From Gulosibacter sp. 10 (GTDB lineage Bacteria; Actinomycetota; Actinomycetes; Actinomycetales; Microbacteriaceae): a stretch of DNA of 39,693 nucleotides. How positions within the stretch are numbered: the first letter of the stretch is position 1; each line of letters opens with the position of its first letter. Of the stretch, positions 7,801 to 15,339 are shown one piece after another. The DNA lies in contig NZ_FUIC01000044.1 of the NCBI RefSeq assembly GCF_900163695.1, forward strand, positions 1 through 39,693, written 5' to 3'. Both the position numbers and the translations under genes were made by a program. The notes under the pieces were generated by a model. The model ran no database searches, was not told the origin of the DNA, and was given only the letters and a program-made list of their open reading frames with translations.

Positions 7801-7892
7801 TCCCGCGCCTCGGCGGATGCGCCTCCCGCACCTGGACGGAGGTCTCTCCCGCACCTCGGCGGATGCGCCTCCCGCATCTCGGCAGATGCACG
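7801..7892 (+). repeat. Four tandem imperfect 23-bp repeats
   Basis: Four head-to-tail units of exactly 23 bp start at 7801, 7824, 7847 and 7870. Each begins TCCCGC; units 1 and 3 differ at one base (TCCCGCgCCTCGG versus TCCCGCaCCTCGG) and share CGGATGCGCC at the end. Unit 2 is the most diverged (CTGGACGGAGG in the middle) and unit 4 has four or five changes. The array lies about 45 bp upstream of the palindromic operator of the TetR/exporter operon. No spacers are present, so it is not a CRISPR array. Confidence 0.85.
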
Positions 7893-7937
7893 CTCCGGAG
7901 CGGGCTGCCGCGACGCTTGCCCGCCCTCGTCCATTCA

Positions 7938-7965
7938 TGTACTTTTGTACGCGTACAAAAGTACA
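7938..7965 (+). promoter_or_regulatory. 28-bp perfect palindrome, probable TetR operator
   Basis: Each half is TGTACTTTTGTACG and the palindrome is perfect over 28 bp, with GTAC repeated four times. It is one of the most AT-rich spots in the region and sits 37 nt upstream of the TetR start codon. Position and symmetry fit an autoregulatory operator for the adjacent TetR protein controlling its exporter. Confidence 0.8.
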
Positions 7966-8002
7966 CCTGGTTGAATAGACACCTCACCGGAAAGGACGGG
8001 CC

Positions 8003-8626
8003 ATGGCACAGGCCGCCGAAGACCCCCCTGCGAAGCGCCGCCGCGATCCCGAGGCGCGAACCGAGGAGATCCTCCGGGCCGCCGCCGCGATCATCGCCGA
8101 GCGCGGCACCGCCGCCCTCACGCATCGCGCCGTCGCCGCGCGCGCCGGCGTCGCCCTCGGCACCACCACCAAGTACTTCGAATCGATCGAGCACCTGCGC
8201 GAACAGGCGCTGCAGCGCATCGCCGACGATATCGACCGGGACCTCGCCGAGCTCGGGCCCGCACTGCTGCCGCTCGACACCGCGCCCGAACGCGCGGCCG
8301 AGCTCATCCACGCCTTCCTCGTCGACGAGGGCATGGTGCGCTCCGAGATCGCGCTCATCAACGCCGGCGCCAACGATCCCGCCCTCCGTCCGCTGGCCGG
8401 CCGCTGGACCGATCGCCTCACGGAGATCGTCGCGGCGCACGTGGACCGCGAGCGCGCGCTCGCGGCCACCGCGTACCTCGACGGCGTGACCGTGCACGCG
8501 GCCCTCCACGACCGGCCGCTCGACCCCGAGGTCATCGCACGCGCCCTCCGCTCCCTGCTCGGGCTCCCGCCCCTGCGCCCCGCCGACCCGAATCCGGAAT
8601 CACGACCCCAGAAAGCCGAACGATGA
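8003..8626 (+). CDS. TetR family transcriptional regulator
   Basis: A 207-residue TetR repressor. The helix-turn-helix domain spans about residues 18-65 (TEEILRAAAAIIAERG, then LTHRAVAARAGVALGTTTKYF, where TKYF replaces the usual LYYHF/LYRYF). The C-terminal ligand domain is all-helical. It is preceded by an AAAGGA ribosome binding site and by the 28-bp palindrome. Its TGA overlaps the ATG of the DHA2 exporter, so regulator and pump are co-translated. By analogy with other TetR/DHA2 pairs it should repress its own operon and release on binding a toxic compound. Confidence 0.92.
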   Translation: MAQAAEDPPAKRRRDPEARTEEILRAAAAIIAERGTAALTHRAVAARAGVALGTTTKYFESIEHLREQALQRIADDIDRDLAELGPALLPLDTAPERAAELIHAFLVDEGMVRSEIALINAGANDPALRPLAGRWTDRLTEIVAAHVDRERALAATAYLDGVTVHAALHDRPLDPEVIARALRSLLGLPPLRPADPNPESRPQKAER

Positions 8627-10215
8627 CCGACACCACGCACACGCCTCGCACCGGATCGACCCCGGCCGCCGCCGGGGACCCCGCGCGCGTCGCGCCGGGA
8701 TCGCGGATCTCGCCCGCGCGGGCCTGGGCCGCCATGGCCGTGCTGAGCGCGAGCCTGCTCGTCCTGATGATGGACATGACGATCCTGAACATCGCCCTCC
8801 CCGAGATGGCGGCCGAGCTCCACCCCACCTCGGACCAGCAGCTCTGGATCATCGACGTCTACTCGCTCGTCCTCGCCGGTCTGCTCGTCTCCTGGGCGGC
8901 GATCGGCGACCGCTGGGGCCGCAAGCGGATGCTCATGCTCGGCTACACGATCTTCGCCGTCTCCTCGATCCTCGTGCTCTGGGCCGACTCCGCGGAGATG
9001 GTCATCGCCATCCGCGCGTTCCTCGGCGTGGGCGGCGCGATGATCATGCCGACGACGCTCTCGCTCATCCGCGTGGTCTTCACCGACGCGAAGAAGCGCG
9101 CCCTCGCGCTGAGCATCTGGGCGGCGGTGTCCGGCATCGGCACCGCGATCGGGCCGCTCGTCGGCGGCTTCCTGCTCGAACACTTCTCGTGGCACGCCGC
9201 GTTCCTCATCAACGTGCCGCTCATGGTCATCGCCGTGGTCGCGGGCATCATCATCCTGCCCGAATCGCGGGTGCCGAACCCCGGGCGGTGGGATGCGCTC
9301 TCGGCCGTGCTCTCGCTCGTCGGCATGACGCTGCTCGTGTGGTCGATCAAGCAGTTCGGCAAGCAGGCGAGCTTCGCGAGCCTCGAGGGGTGGATCGCGC
9401 TCGCCGCGGCGATCGCGGTGCTGAGCTGGTTCGCCGTCCGCTGCGTGCGCAGCGATCACCCGCTGCTCGAGCTGCGGCTGTTCCGCAATCGCCCCTTCTC
9501 GGCCGGCATCCTCGCCGCGCTCGGCTCGACCTTCTCGATGGTGGCCGCGATGCTGCTGTTCGCGCAGTGGCTCCAGCTCGTGAACGGCGCCACGCCCATG
9601 GAGGCCGGCATCCAGCTCATCCCGGTCGCGATCGCGGGCTCGATCTGCTCGCTCGCGGCGCCCTCCCTCGCCCGCTTCTTCGGCGCCCGGTCGGTGATCG
9701 CCGGCGGCCTCGTCGTCTCGGCCGTCGGGATGTTCATGATCGGGCTGGTCCCGGGCGAGCTCACGCTCACGACGGTGCTGATCGCCCTCGCCTTCGTGGG
9801 CGCGGGCACCGGATCGCTCGCGATCGGCTCGGCCATGATCATGCTGGGCTCCCCCGAGGAGAAGGCGGGCAACGCCGGCGCGCTCGAGGAGACCTCCTAC
9901 GAGCTCGGCGCCGTGCTCGGCGTCGCGATCCTCGGCAGCATCTCGGCGCTCATGTACCGGGCGGAGCTGGCTGGCGCCGCGGCGTTCCGCGATGCGGATG
10001 CGGGCGTGGCCGAGCAGGCGCGGGAGTCGCTCGGCGCGGCGGTCTCCGTGGCGCAGGAGCACGAGCTGCCGCAGCTCGCGCACGCCGCGGGCGAGGCCTT
10101 CACGCACTCGCTGCAGGCCACCGGCCTCGCGGGCGGCGTGCTGCTCGTCGCCGTGGGCGCGCTCGTCTTCCTCATCACGCCGAAGGGCACCGACATCGCG
10201 GGCGCCTCGCACTAG
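8623..10215 (+). CDS. MFS transporter, DHA2 family (multidrug efflux type)
   Basis: A 530-residue major facilitator with about 14 membrane segments, the DHA2 size. The first helix holds the DHA2 motif LVLMMDMTILNIALP with its acidic Asp (about residue 51). Motif A is GDRWGRKRMLMLG (95-107) and the antiporter motif C is GIGTAIGPLVGGFL. It resembles QacA/SmvA/LfrA-type pumps that export cationic biocides and drugs using proton motive force. It is the second gene of an operon with TetR, with ATGA overlap. The C-terminus adds an alanine-rich loop (residues about 452-495) before the last helix. The actual substrates cannot be read from the sequence. Confidence 0.92.
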   Translation: MTDTTHTPRTGSTPAAAGDPARVAPGSRISPARAWAAMAVLSASLLVLMMDMTILNIALPEMAAELHPTSDQQLWIIDVYSLVLAGLLVSWAAIGDRWGRKRMLMLGYTIFAVSSILVLWADSAEMVIAIRAFLGVGGAMIMPTTLSLIRVVFTDAKKRALALSIWAAVSGIGTAIGPLVGGFLLEHFSWHAAFLINVPLMVIAVVAGIIILPESRVPNPGRWDALSAVLSLVGMTLLVWSIKQFGKQASFASLEGWIALAAAIAVLSWFAVRCVRSDHPLLELRLFRNRPFSAGILAALGSTFSMVAAMLLFAQWLQLVNGATPMEAGIQLIPVAIAGSICSLAAPSLARFFGARSVIAGGLVVSAVGMFMIGLVPGELTLTTVLIALAFVGAGTGSLAIGSAMIMLGSPEEKAGNAGALEETSYELGAVLGVAILGSISALMYRAELAGAAAFRDADAGVAEQARESLGAAVSVAQEHELPQLAHAAGEAFTHSLQATGLAGGVLLVAVGALVFLITPKGTDIAGASH

Positions 10216-10411
10216 GGGCGCCGGGAGTCACAAAACTTCACACGATTATCGGCGGATCCCAAGGTCTGCTTGACTATGGGCGGCTGCGCTCGGACCCAAT
10301 CACCGCATTCACGCGGACGGGCATCCGGGCGCCGCCGATTCCCAGCCACGGCGGCCGTCGGAGTTCGCCTCCGCACGTCGCGGCCCCATGCAGCACGAAG
10401 GAGAACCGACC

Positions 10412-11278
10412 ATGCCCATCCGACCCCGCAAGCTCATCGCGGCGCTCGCCCTCGCTCTCCCCGCGGTCCTGACGATGGCGGGCTGCTCGGACTCCGGCGA
10501 CGCGAACGGCGCCGGCCCCGGGGGCGGCGACGCGCGTCCCGTCTCGGAGATCCAGGAATCCGGCAGCATCCGCATCGGCGTCTTCAGCGACAAGGCGCCC
10601 TTCGGCTCCGTCGACGCGAACGGCGACTACGTGGGCTACGACATCGAGTACGGCGAGCAGATCGCCGAGGACCTCGGCGTCGAGGTCGAGTGGGTTCCCG
10701 TCGAGGCGGCCTCGCGCGTCGAGTTCCTCGAGACCGGCAAGGTCGACATCATCCTCGCGAACTTCACCGTCACCGATGAGCGCGCCGCGAAGGTCGACTT
10801 CGCGAACCCGTACATGCAGGTCTCGCTCGGCGCGGTGAGCCCCGAGTCGGCGCCCGTGACCGAGGAGGGCCTCGCCGACGCGAAGATCCTCATCGTCAAG
10901 GGCACCACCGCCGACACGTACCTCGCCGAGCACTACCCCGACGCGGACGTGCAGAAGTTCGAGCAGTACAACGAGGTCACGAGCGCCCTCGCCGACGGGC
11001 GCGGCGACGTGTGGGTCACCGACAACACCGAGGCGCTCGCGTTCTCGGAGAGCACCGACGGCTACACGACCTCGATCCCGAGCTTCGGGGACCCCGAGAC
11101 CATCGCCGCCGCCGTGCAGAAGGGCAACACCGACCTGCTCGAGTGGCTGAACGAGGAACTCGTCGAGCTCGGCGAGGTCGACTTCTTCCACACCGCCTAC
11201 GAGCACACCCTCGCGCCGGTCTACGGCGACGCGATCTCGCCGGACGAGATCGTGATCGAGGGCGGGCAGGTCGACTAG
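10412..11278 (+). CDS. Polar amino acid ABC transporter, substrate-binding lipoprotein
   Basis: A 288-residue extracytoplasmic solute-binding protein of family 3 (GlnH/GluB type). The signal peptide has a hydrophobic core (LIAALALALPAVL) and lipobox TMAGC with the lipidated Cys25. SBP_bac_3 features follow: GSIRIGVFSDKAPFGSVD, GDYVGYDIEYGEQIAEDLG, LETGKVDIILANFTVTDERA, then GTTADTYLAEHYPD. It captures an amino acid and delivers it to the permeases encoded next. The ATG at 10412 follows an AAGGAG ribosome binding site; an upstream in-frame ATG at 10388 would spoil the signal peptide. A stable hairpin separates it from the permease genes. Glutamate-like specificity is plausible but not proven. 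Confidence 0.92.
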   Translation: MPIRPRKLIAALALALPAVLTMAGCSDSGDANGAGPGGGDARPVSEIQESGSIRIGVFSDKAPFGSVDANGDYVGYDIEYGEQIAEDLGVEVEWVPVEAASRVEFLETGKVDIILANFTVTDERAAKVDFANPYMQVSLGAVSPESAPVTEEGLADAKILIVKGTTADTYLAEHYPDADVQKFEQYNEVTSALADGRGDVWVTDNTEALAFSESTDGYTTSIPSFGDPETIAAAVQKGNTDLLEWLNEELVELGEVDFFHTAYEHTLAPVYGDAISPDEIVIEGGQVD

Positions 11279-11322
11279 GCCTCAGGCTCCGCCCGGCGTT
11301 CGCCCCGAGCGCCGCCTACCGA

Positions 11323-11348
11323 CGGGACCCGGCCTCGGCCGGGTCCCG
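11323..11348 (+). terminator. Intercistronic hairpin between binding protein and permease genes
   Basis: Twelve complementary bases on each side (11323-11334 and 11337-11348) with a minimal loop and no T-run, followed 11 nt later by the first permease ATG. In binding-protein operons such hairpins commonly stabilise the upstream mRNA or reduce read-through, giving more binding protein than permease. Confidence 0.6.
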
Positions 11349-11359
11349 AAAGGGTCGCC

Positions 11360-12019
11360 ATGGACATCGGTTTTCTGCGGGAGTCCATCCCGCTCTACGT
11401 CGACGCCGCGATACTCACGCTGCGGGTCGGCGTCTTCGGCATTCTCGTCTCGCTGCTGGTGGGCGTGCTCTGCGCCTCCGCGCAGTACCTCCGCGTCCCC
11501 GTGCTGCGGCAGATCGTCGGCGTGTACATCGAGCTCTCCCGGAACACGCCGCTCATCGTGCAGCTGTTCTTCCTCTACTTCGGGCTGCCTCGGCTCGGCA
11601 TCGTCATGAGCTCCGAGACCTGCGCCATCATCGGCCTCGCCTTCCTCGGCGGCTCCTACATGGCCGAGGCGTTCCGTGCGGGGCTCAACTCCATCGAGCC
11701 CATCCAGTTCAGCTCGGCCCTGGCGATCGGCATGAGCCGCGGCCAGGCGATGCGCGCCGTGCTGCTGCCCCAGGCGCTCGCCGGCGCGATGCCCGCCCTC
11801 ACGGCGAACACGATCTTCCTCGTCAAGGAGATCTCGGTGGTCAGCGTGGTCGCGCTCCCCGACCTCGTCTACGTGGCCAAGGAGCAGATCGGCAATACCT
11901 ACAACACGACCGAGGCGCTCGCCCTGCTCGTCAGCGCGTACCTCGTCATCCTGCTGCCGATCTCCCTCGGCGCCCGGCTGCTCGAGAAGAAGGTGAGGTT
12001 CGCGCAGTATGGATCTTGA
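11360..12019 (+). CDS. Amino acid ABC transporter permease (first)
   Basis: A 219-residue HisM/GlnP-type inner-membrane permease with about five helices. The family start motif is TLRVGVFGILVSLLVGVLCA and LSRNTPLIVQLFFLYFGLP is the typical 3TM signature. The EAA loop that docks the ATPase reads ALAIGMSRGQAMRAVLLPQA. AAAGGG lies 5 nt before the ATG. Its last 11 bases overlap the next permease gene. It should form the heterodimeric channel with that protein. Confidence 0.93.
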   Translation: MDIGFLRESIPLYVDAAILTLRVGVFGILVSLLVGVLCASAQYLRVPVLRQIVGVYIELSRNTPLIVQLFFLYFGLPRLGIVMSSETCAIIGLAFLGGSYMAEAFRAGLNSIEPIQFSSALAIGMSRGQAMRAVLLPQALAGAMPALTANTIFLVKEISVVSVVALPDLVYVAKEQIGNTYNTTEALALLVSAYLVILLPISLGARLLEKKVRFAQYGS

Positions 12020-12680
12020 ACTCCTCTTCCAGGGCAACAACCTGCTGCGGCTGCTGGGCGGCCTATGGGTCTCGGTGCGGATCGCGCTCATCTCGATGGG
12101 CTGCTCGATCGTGCTCGGCACGCTCTTCGGCCTGCTCATGCGCTCCCGTTCGCGCATCGTCCGACTGCTCTGCCAGCTCTACCTCGAGTTCATCCGCATC
12201 ATGCCTCCGCTCGTGCTGCTGTTCCTCGTCTTCTTCGAGACGACGAGGGCGTGGAACCTCAACCTCTCGGGCGAGCTCGCCGCCGTCATCGTGTTCACGC
12301 TGTGGGGCACGGCCGAGATGGGCGACCTCGTCCGCGGCGCCGTCGGCGCCATCCCCCTGCACCAGTACGACTCGGCCCGGGCCATCGGCATGACCGGCGC
12401 GCAGCTGCAGCGGCACGTGATCCTGCCCCAGACCCTCCGCCGGCTCGTACCCCTCACCGTCAACCTCACCACCCGCATGATCAAGACCACCTCGCTCGTG
12501 GCGCTCATCGGCGTGGTCGAGGTGATCAAGGTGGCGCAGCAGATCATCGACGCCAACCGGTTCGACTACCCGAACGCGGCGCTGTGGCTCTACGGCGCCG
12601 TCTTCCTCCTGTACTTCGTCGTCTGCTACGCGATCTCCCTCTTCTCCCGATACCTCGAACGGAAATGGGCCATGCAATGA
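12009..12680 (+). CDS. Amino acid ABC transporter permease (second)
   Basis: A 223-residue paralogue of the preceding permease, with the same 3TM architecture. LLGGLWVSVRIALISMGCS opens it, FIRIMPPLVLLFLVFF replaces the usual RGTPLLVQLF motif, and the EAA loop is ARAIGMTGAQLQRHVILPQT. It starts inside the end of the first permease gene and its TGA overlaps the ATG of the ATPase gene (ATGA). The IMPPLV variation is a real difference from canonical RGTP/RNTP but is common in some actinobacterial transporters. Confidence 0.93.
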   Translation: MDLELLFQGNNLLRLLGGLWVSVRIALISMGCSIVLGTLFGLLMRSRSRIVRLLCQLYLEFIRIMPPLVLLFLVFFETTRAWNLNLSGELAAVIVFTLWGTAEMGDLVRGAVGAIPLHQYDSARAIGMTGAQLQRHVILPQTLRRLVPLTVNLTTRMIKTTSLVALIGVVEVIKVAQQIIDANRFDYPNAALWLYGAVFLLYFVVCYAISLFSRYLERKWAMQ

Positions 12681-13453
12681 CCGACCCCATCCTGCGACTC
12701 ACGGACGTCGTCAAGTCCTACGACGGCAAGACCCGGGCGCTCGACGAGATCTCGCTGAGCGTGAACCGCTCCGAGGTCATCTCCATCATCGGCCCCTCGG
12801 GATGCGGCAAGTCCACGCTGCTGCGCACCGTCAACGGCCTCGAACCCATCCAGGGCGGCTCCATCCGCTTCCACGACAGGGCGGTCGCTGCGCCGGGGAC
12901 GAAGGATGCCGCGGGCACGAAGTGGCAGCAGGTGCGGCAGCAGATCGGCATGGTCTTCCAGAGCTACGAGCTGTTCCCCCACCTCGACGTCATCGACAAC
13001 CTGCTGCTCGGCCCGAAGGTCGTGCAGAAGGCGGACCTCTCGGAGGCGCGCGAGCGCGGCCTCGCGCTCCTGCGCCGCGTCGGCCTGGAGGACCGGGCGG
13101 ACGCGTTCCCGCGCCAGCTCTCGGGCGGGCAGAAGCAGCGCGTCGCGATCGTCCGCGCACTCATGATGCAGCCCGAGATCATGCTGCTCGACGAGATCAC
13201 CGCCTCGCTCGACCCGGAGATGGTGCGCGAGGTGCTCGATGTCGTGCTCGAACTCGCGCGGGACGGCATGACGATGCTCATCGTGACCCACGAGATGGCC
13301 TTCGCCCGGGCGATCTCCGACCGCGTCGTGTTCATGGACGCGGGCAGGATCGTCGAGACGGGGCCCGCCGAGCCCTTCTTCGAGCATCCCCGCACCGAGC
13401 GCGCCCGACGATTCCTGAACACGTTCGAGTTCGAGGCGCCCGAGAAGGACTAG
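12677..13453 (+). CDS. Amino acid ABC transporter ATP-binding protein
   Basis: A 258-residue ATPase of the GlnQ/HisP class that powers the importer on the cytoplasmic side. Walker A is GPSGCGKST (39-47), the signature LSGGQKQR (148-155) and Walker B IMLLDEITASLDP (168-180), with the H-loop in VTHEM. The catalytic Glu173 is present; DEIT replaces the more usual DEPT. A short insert rich in Ala/Gly/Lys lies near residues 69-83. The start overlaps the permease stop by ATGA. The gene ends 5 bp from the convergent siderophore-interacting protein gene, so the two transcripts probably overlap. Confidence 0.95.
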   Translation: MTDPILRLTDVVKSYDGKTRALDEISLSVNRSEVISIIGPSGCGKSTLLRTVNGLEPIQGGSIRFHDRAVAAPGTKDAAGTKWQQVRQQIGMVFQSYELFPHLDVIDNLLLGPKVVQKADLSEARERGLALLRRVGLEDRADAFPRQLSGGQKQRVAIVRALMMQPEIMLLDEITASLDPEMVREVLDVVLELARDGMTMLIVTHEMAFARAISDRVVFMDAGRIVETGPAEPFFEHPRTERARRFLNTFEFEAPEKD

Positions 13454-13458
13454 CGGGG

Positions 13459-14334
13459 CTACTCGTCCTCGTCGGCGAGCTCGTCGCTGTGGTGGTCGAG
13501 GTTGGCGGTGCCCCGCTTCCAGTAGCCGTCCACGTCGACCTGCTTCTTCTCGAGGCCGAGCTCGCGGCGCAGGTATCGGCGGATGGGCTTCATCGCGCCG
13601 GCCTCGCCCGCGGCGATGGCGTAGAGGTTGCGGTCGTCGGGGATCTCGACCCCTCGGACGGCCGTCTCGAGCGCGCTGAGATGCCCCTCGCCCACGGGCG
13701 CCTCCGACCGGGGCACCCAGCGGATCTCGAGGTCCGCGCGGCTCTCGATCGGCTGCCGCTCGGCGGGGTCCGCGACCTCGATGAGGGCGATGACGCGGGC
13801 CTCCGCCGGCGCCTCCTCGACGGCCCGGGCGACCGCGGGCAGGGCCGTCTCGTCCCCGGCGACGAGGTAGAAGGGGTAGTCCTCGGGGGCGAGCACGTTG
13901 CCGCGGGGGCCGAGCACGCCGATCTCGTGCCCCGGCTGCGCATCCCGGGCCCACACCCCGGCGACGCCGTGCTCGTGCACGACGAAGTCGATCGTGAGCT
14001 CGGAGCGCTCCGCGTCCCAGGCCCGCACCGTGTAGTCGCGGAAGATCGGCTCGCCGGCGCCCTCGGGGTACTCCCATCCCTTCGCGGTGATGAATGGGAA
14101 CACGAGCTCGCCGGTCTCGGGGTTCGGGAAGAACAGCTTGACGTGATCGGTGGGCGCGAAGCGGACCCAGTGGAAGCCGGCCTCGAAATCCGGGCCGCCG
14201 AGCACGATGCGGCGGTAGCGCGGAGTGATCTCCTCGACGCGCAGCACTCGCGCGAGGCGGCGGCCGACCGGGTCGATGAAGTTGATCTGGTTCTCGCCGG
14301 TGCGATTCGGTCCGGTGAAGGCGGGCAGCGCCAT
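13459..14334 (-). CDS. Siderophore-interacting protein (FAD-dependent ferric reductase)
   Basis: A 291-residue protein of the SIP/ViuB family, which reduces ferric siderophores in the cytoplasm to free iron. The FAD-binding barrel shows RVLRVEEITPRYRRIVLGG and the flavin motif FRDYTVRAW (R-x-Y-T). The Rossmann-like part has HGVAGVWARDAQPG, the NAD(P)H motif VAGDETALPAVARAVE, the AIAAGEAGAMKPIRRYLR segment and a GYWKRG near the C-terminus, all family marks. The ATG at 14334 follows a GGGAGA ribosome binding site; the longer frame upstream crosses the iron box and is not coding. An IdeR-type box lies 45 nt upstream, so expression should rise in iron starvation. Confidence 0.93.
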   Translation of the reverse strand: MALPAFTGPNRTGENQINFIDPVGRRLARVLRVEEITPRYRRIVLGGPDFEAGFHWVRFAPTDHVKLFFPNPETGELVFPFITAKGWEYPEGAGEPIFRDYTVRAWDAERSELTIDFVVHEHGVAGVWARDAQPGHEIGVLGPRGNVLAPEDYPFYLVAGDETALPAVARAVEEAPAEARVIALIEVADPAERQPIESRADLEIRWVPRSEAPVGEGHLSALETAVRGVEIPDDRNLYAIAAGEAGAMKPIRRYLRRELGLEKKQVDVDGYWKRGTANLDHHSDELADEDE

Positions 14335-14378
14335 GCGGTGTCTCCCTGTTCTCGCCGCCGTGTCCGACTCGCGGCAGC

Positions 14379-14397
14379 ATTGGTTAGGCGAACCTAA
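14379..14397 (-). promoter_or_regulatory. IdeR/DtxR-type iron box
   Basis: Read on the minus strand, TTAGGTTCGCCTAACCAAT matches the 19-bp DtxR/IdeR consensus (TTAGGTTAGSCTAACCTAA) at 16 positions by my alignment. It lies between the siderophore-interacting protein gene and ppk2, 45 nt from the former's start codon, and should repress that gene when iron is sufficient. Confidence 0.8.
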
Positions 14398-14462
14398 GCC
14401 TAGCCGGGATGCCCGGAGCCCTCGACCTCGCGGCGACACGGGGAGCCGGAGGGACGGCCCCG

Positions 14463-14475
14463 TAGGATCGATGCA
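14463..14475 (+). promoter_or_regulatory. -10 element of ppk2, leaderless-type
   Basis: TAGGAT (14463-14468) ends exactly 6 nt before the ppk2 ATG and there is no Shine-Dalgarno sequence, so the mRNA probably begins at the start codon. Confidence 0.5.
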
Positions 14476-15311
14476 TGTCGAAGTACGATCACGTGTCCCG
14501 TGGCCCCAAGCCGAAGAAGCTCGACAAGAAGGCCTACGAGCGCGAGCTGAAACGCCTGCAGGCCGAGCTGGTCGAGATGCAGCAGTGGGTGATCGAGAAC
14601 GGCGAGCGCGTGTGCATCATCTTCGAGGGGCGCGACGCGGCCGGCAAGGGATCGGCGATCAAGCGCATCACCCAGTACCTCAACCCCCGCCACGCGCGCG
14701 TCGTCGCGCTGCCCACCCCCACCGACCGCGAGAAGTCGCAGTGGTACTTCCAGCGCTACGCGCAGCACCTGCCCGCGGCCGGCGAGATCGTGCTCTTCGA
14801 CCGCTCCTGGTACAACCGGGCCGGCGTCGAGCGGGTCATGGGGTTCTGCACCGAGCAGGAGTACCACCGGTTCCTGCGGCAGGCGCCGCAGTTCGAGCGC
14901 ATGCTCATCGACGACGGCGTGCAGCTCATCAAGTACTGGTTCTCGGTGTCGGACGAGGAGCAGGAGCTCCGGTTCCGCTCGCGCGCCGACGACCCGATGC
15001 GCCGGTGGAAGCTCTCCCCCATGGACGTCGAGTCGATTCAGCGCTGGGAGGAGTACTCGCGGGCGAAGGACGCCATGTTCGCGGCCACCGACCTCCCGGG
15101 CGCCCGCTGGGTCACCGTGGAGAGCGAGGACAAGAAGCGGTCACGCATCAACGTGATCAACGACATCCTGCGCCGCGTGCCGTGGGAGCACGTCGAGCCG
15201 CGGCGGATCGAGATCCCGCCGCGGCCCGCCGCGAAAGACGACGCCTACATCCGTCCCGATCGCTCCCGGTACGAGTACGCGGAAGACGTGGCCGCCCGGC
15301 TCGAGTCGTAG
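14475..15311 (+). CDS. ppk2: Polyphosphate kinase 2
   Basis: A 278-residue single-domain PPK2 enzyme, which transfers phosphate between polyphosphate and nucleotides (ADP/GDP to ATP/GTP in most class I members). Walker A is EGRDAAGKGSAI (51-62), the Walker B-type motif is VLFDRSWYNRAGVERVMG (106-123, Asp109 and Arg110), and the lid segment with FRSRADDPMRRWKLSPMD is intact. SDEEQELRFRSR and the ending PRRIEIPPRP are typical. The size fits the single-domain class. Upstream is a leaderless-type promoter. It is divergent from the iron-regulated reductase and convergent with the ABC-2 permease gene 28 nt downstream. Confidence 0.95.
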   Translation: MSKYDHVSRGPKPKKLDKKAYERELKRLQAELVEMQQWVIENGERVCIIFEGRDAAGKGSAIKRITQYLNPRHARVVALPTPTDREKSQWYFQRYAQHLPAAGEIVLFDRSWYNRAGVERVMGFCTEQEYHRFLRQAPQFERMLIDDGVQLIKYWFSVSDEEQELRFRSRADDPMRRWKLSPMDVESIQRWEEYSRAKDAMFAATDLPGARWVTVESEDKKRSRINVINDILRRVPWEHVEPRRIEIPPRPAAKDDAYIRPDRSRYEYAEDVAARLES

Positions 15312-15339
15312 CCCCGCCCGTGGCGGCGGTCGCGGCCGC

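Noticed and set aside
7801-7892. CRISPR array
   Set aside because: The units are contiguous with no spacers between them and no cas genes are near.
10216-10411. Promoter of the amino acid importer operon
   Set aside because: TTGACT at 10270-10275 is a fair -35 box, but no -10 hexamer lies at the right spacing, so I could not place the promoter with confidence. The gap is 196 nt and otherwise shows nothing clear.
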